Positions 58,320-64,000 of a stretch of 64,000 bases of DNA are shown here, piece by piece. Within the stretch, counting starts at the first letter, position 1. Every line of letters starts with the position of its first letter. Made by a program: the position numbers and the translations under genes. Below the pieces are notes generated by a model. It was not told where the DNA came from. It did no database searches and was given only the letters and a program-made list of their open reading frames with translations. The stretch lies in contig CAKZLU010000032.1 in assembly GCA_937127245.1 (NCBI GenBank), positions 62,001 through 126,000 of the forward strand, written 5' to 3'. This DNA is from an uncultured Actinomycetes bacterium (GTDB taxonomy: Bacteria; Actinomycetota; Geothermincolia; Fen-727; JACVIW01).

Positions 58320-58339
58320 GTGCACCCTTTGAGGTGCAC
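58320..58339. promoter_or_regulatory. 7-bp inverted repeat upstream of the hdrD/etf/hdrA/flx operon
   Basis: GTGCACC-CTTTGA-GGTGCAC, about 35 bp upstream of the first gene's start codon. Confidence 0.45.
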
Positions 58340-58440
58340 CGCTTATACTCTCGACGATTCCGACCGTGCAATTCTAAACATAGTTGGGTTCAAATTTCAA
58401 ATGCTAATTATTTGCTAAGAAGATATTTTGAGACGCCAAA

Positions 58441-58592
58441 TGCTTTCACCATGCGGGTGCGAAGGTACCTACAAAACAGCTCATTCTCAAAATTCAACTT
58501 CGCTTTCGCCACGCGGGGCAGAGATATCTTCTTCGATCGCCGCCTCCAGCGGCTGCAGAACGCTTTCGCCACCCGAGCACGAAGATATCCGC
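58441..58592 (+). repeat. Three degenerate ~30-bp repeats with exact 60-bp period (CRISPR-like geometry)
   Basis: TGCTTTCACCATGCGGGTGCGAAGGTACCT (58441), CGCTTTCGCCACGCGGGGCAGAGATATCTT (58501), CGCTTTCGCCACCCGAGCACGAAGATATCC (58561); intervening ~30 nt dissimilar. Confidence 0.7.
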
Positions 58593-58744
58593 GGCTTTCC
58601 CTCTGGCTTGTTCACTTCGGGTCGCCGCCAGAAAATTAACTATAAACACCGTTTTTTAAAAACCCTGTATCTGTCTTGATAAAAGCCCGAAGGGACATTC
58701 GACCCCTCGTATGGGGTTGCGAACCTGTCTTAGCGATTGATTGC

Positions 58745-59506
58745 TCACGTCTTGAGAATGCCCCCGAGAATGCCCCCCGCTCCGCCGGTTGACCCACCGG
58801 GTGACTGAAGGCTTGTTTTAGGGGCTTCCTCGCTCGGCTGGACGATAACGTACCCGTTACCCTGAAAAGCGAGTTGGAACAGTTCACCGTGGGTTGAGCC
58901 GAATATTCCGGCGAGGCTCTTGAGGTTTGCGTCAACGTGAATGGTGGGCTCAAGCCCCTGAGACCATGCCACGGTTGCATTCGGGTCGGTGTACGTGGGC
59001 GTCTCGGGAGTTACTTGCAAGGTGAGCGGCTCTCCCTTGCAAATCAGGGCTAAGTAGCCGGTCCCGGACAGAGCTACCGTCCACAGCCCACCCGTGATGA
59101 TCCCGGCGGGACTCTTAAGCATCGTTATGTCCCAGGAGATTCCCTGGGTGAAGGCAAGAAGGTTAAGCGCTTCAACCGTCAGGCTTTCGTTTTCAAGATA
59201 AAGCAGGACGATGTCATTTGCCGCGTCTGCGAGAAACAGGTCCCCTTCGCCTGCCACTTCCATCAGGGTAAATTGCTCGCCGGAAATCTTCTTCTTAATC
59301 CATTTATCAATTCCGCCGCTTCCCTTTCTCTGAAAGCTCATCTCTCCCTGATAAGCGATCATCGAACCGGCTTTGGCCATCACCTTTCCCCTGGCTGACG
59401 CCATGTTTACCTTGAGGAGTTTTTTGTTCTGTAAAACGAAGGCGTCGGGTGTTTCCACCTCCCTGCCCTGTTCGAGAAGTTGATTAAGCCGCATCGCCTT
59501 TTCCAT
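58745..59506 (-). CDS. AIM24/TIGR00266 family protein
   Basis: VKAGSMIAYQGEMSFQRKGSGG-type motif (MAKAGSMIAYQGEMSF), GEGDLFLADAANDIVLLYLENESLTVEALNLLAFTQGISWDI, ALSGTGYLALICKGEPLTLQV; glycine-rich C-terminus. Confidence 0.9.
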   Translation of the reverse strand: MEKAMRLNQLLEQGREVETPDAFVLQNKKLLKVNMASARGKVMAKAGSMIAYQGEMSFQRKGSGGIDKWIKKKISGEQFTLMEVAGEGDLFLADAANDIVLLYLENESLTVEALNLLAFTQGISWDITMLKSPAGIITGGLWTVALSGTGYLALICKGEPLTLQVTPETPTYTDPNATVAWSQGLEPTIHVDANLKSLAGIFGSTHGELFQLAFQGNGYVIVQPSEEAPKTSLQSPGGSTGGAGGILGGILKT

Positions 59507-59938
59507 CGTTTTCTCCTTTCAGTAAAAGGCAAACCCGAAAGAATGTTTCAGGTGCTTACGAGTCTACATCTAAATATTATCACTAACCGGGTCTTGGGGT
59601 TTATTAACGAGGGATACGAAAACGTTTGAAGGAGGGTGGATTTGTTTTTCGCCGGTGGGTGATTTTCCCACTCTCTTTTAATTCTGCAGGTTTTTCGGGC
59701 TGTCTAAAACAGGCGCTGGTCTCCCGTTATTTCGCCGGAGTTATTTTTAAGTCCCGTCACGGAACCTCTATTCCGCGTGACGCGGAGAACGGTGCACACG
59801 CATTTTTTTCAAGTAGCAGATCGCTATACAGCGCGTCAAGCAATCTCTATTACGACTGATGCGTAAAACGATGGATGCTCTTGACTGATGTGCGCGGTTA
59901 AGTTGGGAAGATGGGAATGCAATTAAGAGGTTACTAAC

Positions 59939-61726
59939 TCAGAATTCGAGCCTTACCTCTGTGCCCTCATCGACAAGAGTCCCGCCTCGGGGGTTTTGCC
60001 CCGCTACTATCGTGTTGTCATTCGGTGATCCATCAAAACCGATGCTAAGCTTGGCGTTTAGAAGTTTGTCCTTAGCGTCTTTGAATCTCATCCCAACCAC
60101 ATTCGGAACGGTCACCTTTTTTGGTCGGACCGCTACCCTTATGGTCACGGACGTTCCTTTGGACACAGATTCTCCTTCCTTAGGTGTCTGTTCGAACACC
60201 AAACCTTCAGGGTGCTCCGTGGTCGTTGCCTCCTCTACGTTTGTCGTCAATCCTTTCTGTTCAAGAAGCTTCGTTGCGGCATCCCGGGTCATCCCGATCA
60301 AGCGGGGGACTGCGACCATTTCCGGACCCTTGCTTACCGCAAGATCGACGCTTGACCCTTTCCTGACGTCTGTTCCCGGAGCGGGATTTTGAGAGGATAC
60401 TTTTCCGGCTGGCTGACTTGAAGAAAACTCCTCGGTCACGTTGCCCACCTTCAAGCCCTCACTTTGAATTCTTGCCTTTGCCTCATCGAGGCTTAGACCC
60501 CTGCAGTCAGGTACACTGATGAGCGGGGCGCCTCTGCTTACCACTATATCGACTTTCATGTTCTTTGTTATCTTGCTTCCCGCCTTTGGGTTCTGGGAAA
60601 TTATTTTCCCTTCCGGCACCGTCTCGCTATAATCCTTGGTTACGTTGCCGAGCAGCAGTCCGGCATCTGAAAGAATCTTCTTGGCCTCGGCTTCTGATTT
60701 TCCGGTCAGGTCGGGAACGGTTATGGCTGAAGTTCCCCTCAAGACTCCCCAGACACCGAAAGCGATGGCGATTGCGGCAACGATGATAAGTACCACCCAC
60801 GGCCATTTTCTTGATTTCCCTCTCTGTGGAAGTGATGTCACGGGATATACTCTCGTGGCTTCCGTGGTTTTTTCCTCCGGGGGCAAAACTGGCGTGGCGT
60901 AAACCGGTGTTCCCTCGAGGCAGCGTTCCAGATCAGCTCTCATCTCAGTCGCGCTCTGATAGCGGTTTTGAGGATTTTTGGCAAGCGCTTTCAGCACTAT
61001 TGCCTCAAGCTCGGGCGAGATATCGGGGTTCAAGATTGACGGAGGGAGTGGATCTTCTCTCACATGTTTGTAAGCGATTGCCACCGGCGTTTCCCCATCG
61101 AACGGGACTTTGGCTGTCAGCAGTTCGTAAAGGACGATTCCGAGTGAATACAGGTCGGATCTCGGGTCAGCTGTTCTTCCCTGCGCTTGCTCCGGCGAAA
61201 TGTACTGCGCCGTGCCTATTATTGTCCCGGTCTGCGTTATCGAGGAACCACCGGAAGTGCGCGCTATCCCGAAATCCATAACTTTTATCTGGTTGTCTCT
61301 GGTCACGATGACATTGTGGGGCTTGATGTCACGGTGTACTATTCCGTGTGAATGCGCCGCCTCGAGCGCCATGCATATCGAGATAGCGATTTCAACCGCC
61401 CGCTCCGGCATGAGGGGAGCGTTCTCGAGAATGACGTCTTTAAGGCTTTTTCCCTCGACATACTCCATGATTATGTAATGGAGATCCCCTTCAACACCCC
61501 AGTCGTAAACGTTGACGATGTTCGGATGAGTGATGTTAGCCGCCGCCTGGGCTTCATGGCGGAAACGCTCTATGTAGACCGGGTCTCTGGAAAACTGCGG
61601 GTGAAGCACTTTTACGGCGACAGTCCGTCCCAGCAGGCGGTCTATCGCCATATAGACATCAGCCATGCCGCCGGTTCCGACCTGTCTTTTTATTTCATAT
61701 CTATCGTTTAGTATTTGTCCAATCAT
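59939..61726 (-). CDS. Stk1/PknB-family Ser/Thr protein kinase with PASTA repeats
   Basis: YEIKRQVGTGGMADVYMAIDRLLGRTVAVKVL, HGIVHRDIKPHNVIV, single TM KWPWVVLIIVAAIAIAFGVWGVL, four PASTA repeats (VPDLTGKSEAEAKKILSDAGLLLG...). Confidence 0.96.
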   Translation of the reverse strand: MIGQILNDRYEIKRQVGTGGMADVYMAIDRLLGRTVAVKVLHPQFSRDPVYIERFRHEAQAAANITHPNIVNVYDWGVEGDLHYIIMEYVEGKSLKDVILENAPLMPERAVEIAISICMALEAAHSHGIVHRDIKPHNVIVTRDNQIKVMDFGIARTSGGSSITQTGTIIGTAQYISPEQAQGRTADPRSDLYSLGIVLYELLTAKVPFDGETPVAIAYKHVREDPLPPSILNPDISPELEAIVLKALAKNPQNRYQSATEMRADLERCLEGTPVYATPVLPPEEKTTEATRVYPVTSLPQRGKSRKWPWVVLIIVAAIAIAFGVWGVLRGTSAITVPDLTGKSEAEAKKILSDAGLLLGNVTKDYSETVPEGKIISQNPKAGSKITKNMKVDIVVSRGAPLISVPDCRGLSLDEAKARIQSEGLKVGNVTEEFSSSQPAGKVSSQNPAPGTDVRKGSSVDLAVSKGPEMVAVPRLIGMTRDAATKLLEQKGLTTNVEEATTTEHPEGLVFEQTPKEGESVSKGTSVTIRVAVRPKKVTVPNVVGMRFKDAKDKLLNAKLSIGFDGSPNDNTIVAGQNPRGGTLVDEGTEVRLEF

Positions 61727-62019
61727 GTTTAATGGTTTTTCTTTCGTTATCGGTGATTACTGCGATTATATCACCACGGATGGGTACAATGCTTAAGAAT
61801 CCTTTATCCCTCATATTACACGGCTTTTCAAATAAGTTCTTGCCTATGAAGAATTTTGGCAAGAACGCGGATGTTATTCTTTTCAAAAAAATAAACGATT
61901 TAAGGAGCAATACCGTTTCCATACGGAATACCATTTGTGAAGCATGTTTTTCGCTTACGAATCTGGCCTTACCATTACGGAATCGGGTTTTTCGTCATCG
62001 GACCGTAAGGGTAGGAAAC

Positions 62020-62053
62020 CGGTCGTTTTCTGCGACCGAGTGACGCCACTCGG
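62020..62053 (-). terminator. Two overlapping, mutually exclusive hairpins downstream of rubrerythrin
   Basis: CGGTCG-TTTTCTG-CGACCG (62020-62038) and CCGAGTG-ACGC-CACTCGG (62036-62053). Confidence 0.45.
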
Positions 62054-62110
62054 ATGCTTGTAAATTGCGCGTCCTAACGCCTGGTTTGAATGGAGGTGGC
62101 TGATAATTCC

Positions 62111-62632
62111 TCACTTCTCGCAAACTGGCGGCGGAGGAGATTCGAAAAACGTGGAAGATGGACTTCCGCATACGGGGCATTTTTCGGGAATTTTTCCATC
62201 GGAGACATAACCGCAAACACTGCAGATATAGTATGTCGGCTCTTCTTCTGCAAGGAGGTGCTCGAGCGCTTTCTCATAAAGTTTAGCGTGGATTTCTTCA
62301 ACATCGCGGGCCCAGCTAAACATGAGGGCGGCGTTGCTGTTACCTTCTCGCTCGGCCTCGGCAATGAAATCTCCATAGGCAACACCGGCGATCTTTGTCT
62401 CCCTGGCAAGCGATTCAGATAGGTTTGTCTCGGTGTCTTTGATTTCGCCGAGCAGCTTCAAATTGTTCTTGGCGTGTATTGTCTCCGATTCCGCGATTGC
62501 GCGGAAGAGCCTTGCCACGCTCGGATAGCCTTCCTCTTCCGCTTTCTCCGCGTATATCTTAAGCCTTACGCTCGCTTTTGCTTCTCCCACATACGCCTTG
62601 TGTAGATTTTCGTTTGTCGTTCCGTCAGCCAT
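62111..62632 (-). CDS. Rubrerythrin
   Basis: Ferritin-like ENLHKAYVGEAKASVRLKIYAEKAEEEG...ESETIHAKN...DVEEIHAKLYEKAL, and C-terminal rubredoxin-like YICSVCGYVSDGKIPEKCPVCGSP. Confidence 0.96.
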   Translation of the reverse strand: MADGTTNENLHKAYVGEAKASVRLKIYAEKAEEEGYPSVARLFRAIAESETIHAKNNLKLLGEIKDTETNLSESLARETKIAGVAYGDFIAEAEREGNSNAALMFSWARDVEEIHAKLYEKALEHLLAEEEPTYYICSVCGYVSDGKIPEKCPVCGSPSSTFFESPPPPVCEK

Positions 62633-62691
62633 TGGGGACCTCCTTCGGTCGTGTCGAAAACAAGATATCGTGATTGCCCGGTCGGGCTAAC

Positions 62692-63357
62692 TTATGCCGA
62701 ACCGAAGAATAACATCAATTTCTCCCTGTCAAGTATGACAAGCTCTTTTCCCTTCGTTGCGATTACCCCCTCTTTTTTGAGGTTGCTCATGACCCTCGAT
62801 ACTGTTTCTTCCGTGGAGCCAATCAATCCCGATATATCGCGGTTTGTAAGGTTGGAGTCGAACCTTTCCCCGCACAACGGACTGATTCCGGCCTCATCGG
62901 CGAGCCTCAACAGCACGCAAGCAATCCTCTTTTCAACCCGCTCACCCGTTATGCATCTTGCTTTCGCGTAGGCATTTTCGAGCTTGCAGCCGACCGACCA
63001 GAGCAGGTGTTTAAGAAGCGAGGGGTTCTCTTTGAGGTTTTCTAAAAGGTGGCTTTTCTTAATTCTCCATACTTGAGAGTCCTTTCTCGCCGTGACTGAA
63101 AACGGATAGCGGTCCTGGTCGTACAAACATCCCTCGCCAGTAATGTCGCCGGGAAACAGGAAATGGAACACGTAAACCCTGCCCTCGCTTTGAACGGCGT
63201 TTACCTCGAGAACTCCCGACTCAACAATGTAGAAATTGGTTGCCTTGTCTCCCTCAAAGAAAAGATATTCTCCTTTCACGAGCTTCACCGGGGAAAAGCT
63301 TTGCCTCAAGCTCTCCCTGTAAATGGACTCTGATTTTTCGAGGAACATTGACAACAT
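62692..63357 (-). CDS. Crp/Fnr-family transcriptional regulator
   Basis: cNMP-binding fold KGEYLFFEGDKATNFYIVESGVLEVNAVQSEGRVYVFHFLFPGDITGE and HTH LTNRDISGLIGSTEETVSRVMSNLKKEGVIATKGKELVILD; start placed at MLSMFLEK rather than the 63558 ORF start. Confidence 0.92.
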   Translation of the reverse strand: MLSMFLEKSESIYRESLRQSFSPVKLVKGEYLFFEGDKATNFYIVESGVLEVNAVQSEGRVYVFHFLFPGDITGEGCLYDQDRYPFSVTARKDSQVWRIKKSHLLENLKENPSLLKHLLWSVGCKLENAYAKARCITGERVEKRIACVLLRLADEAGISPLCGERFDSNLTNRDISGLIGSTEETVSRVMSNLKKEGVIATKGKELVILDREKLMLFFGSA

Positions 63358-63667
63358 CTCATCTTTCAATTTTTTCCTCCCCGTGAGATTCCAAATTCCA
63401 AGTATAAACACATGCTTAAACTGCTTTGTGGTAAATAATAATCCAAAAACTAATTTTCTTAAAACTGTAAAACTGTGTTTGTAATGGATTTTGTGCGGGA
63501 CTTGCTTTAGGTCGCCTCGAAGCAGAAGGTGTTCGTCATGGATTTTATGAAGGATCATTGGAAGGTTTAATATGGTGGAGGTCTTATTTGCTTTTGAGTG
63601 GAGTCGCTTTGTGCTTGCCGCTTGACAATCTGTTGAGAGATTCCGAGGAAGCCCAGGAGTTTAGCGC

Positions 63668-64000
63668 ATGAGAGATGAAAAGATTTCCATCCTTATATCT
63701 ATCTGGCCGGGCTTGGGCGATGTCATGTTTTCAACGCCCGCAATAAGGTTGATCAAGCGTTCTTATCCTAGGTGCAGGCTGAGCGTTTGCTCTCTTTTTG
63801 GCGGCGCGGGAAAGCCGCTTCTGGAAACTAACCCCTACATAGACGAAATTTTCTTTCCTGACAAGCCGGTTTATACGCTTTCCGGGCTGAGGGAATCATT
63901 ATTGTGGGCGCGTGAAAGGTGCTTTGATGTTGGCATTGAACTCTCACAGCCTGCCCAGTGGTTTTTCAAGCTTTCGAGGATCGAAAAAAGAAGTCGCTTC
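63668..64000 (+). CDS. Glycosyltransferase family 9 (ADP-heptose:LPS heptosyltransferase-like), truncated by window end
   Basis: MRDEKISILISIWPGLGDVMFSTPAIRLIKRSYPRCRLSVCSLFGGAGKPLLETNPYIDEIFFPDK; GLGDVxxSTPAIRxLK motif. Not in the supplied ORF track because it runs off the end. Confidence 0.85.
   Translation, partial: MRDEKISILISIWPGLGDVMFSTPAIRLIKRSYPRCRLSVCSLFGGAGKPLLETNPYIDEIFFPDKPVYTLSGLRESLLWARERCFDVGIELSQPAQWFFKLSRIEKRSRF

Noticed and set aside
59757-59790. Imperfect hairpin GTCACGGAA...TTCCGCGTGAC
   Set aside because: Short stem with a bulge in an intergenic region; no supporting context to assign a function.

Overview
The window is a bacterial chromosomal segment with mostly ordinary housekeeping and metabolic genes, an accessory low-coding stretch at about 7.3-17.6 kb, and one conspicuous redox operon at about 50-58.3 kb. 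Left part: a corrinoid methyltransferase pair, a LolD/FtsX-type ABC exporter, a pilin-like gene split by one in-frame TAA, and a DrrAB-like ABC exporter. Accessory stretch: a decayed paralogue of an FAD-dependent (geranylgeranyl-reductase family) oxidoreductase lying just upstream of its intact copy, two identical tRNA-Ala(TGC) genes in direct orientation 5.75 kb apart, and a frameshifted PQQ/beta-propeller pseudogene. It also contains tandem and direct repeats and a set of CRISPR-like, 60-61 bp spaced degenerate repeats. Middle part: a pilin-like protein with a collagen-like Gly-X-Y tail, a GH1 / SCP2-like / B12-radical SAM / C39-like peptidase / methyltransferase gene string, a P-type ATPase, rsmA-tatD-metG, a PmbA/TldD-like gene, an acyl-CoA ligase, a large FtsX permease, a multi-PAS histidine kinase, further FAD and radical-SAM genes, and AmrS. 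Right part: an eight-gene HdrD-like/EtfBA/HdrA/MvhD(FlxD)/FlxC-B-A-like operon, a second locus of CRISPR-like degenerate repeats immediately upstream of it, AIM24, a PASTA kinase, rubrerythrin, a Crp/Fnr regulator and a partial GT9. No cas genes, integrases, transposases or rRNA genes were recognised. All family calls come from reading motifs in the supplied translations; no database search was run.
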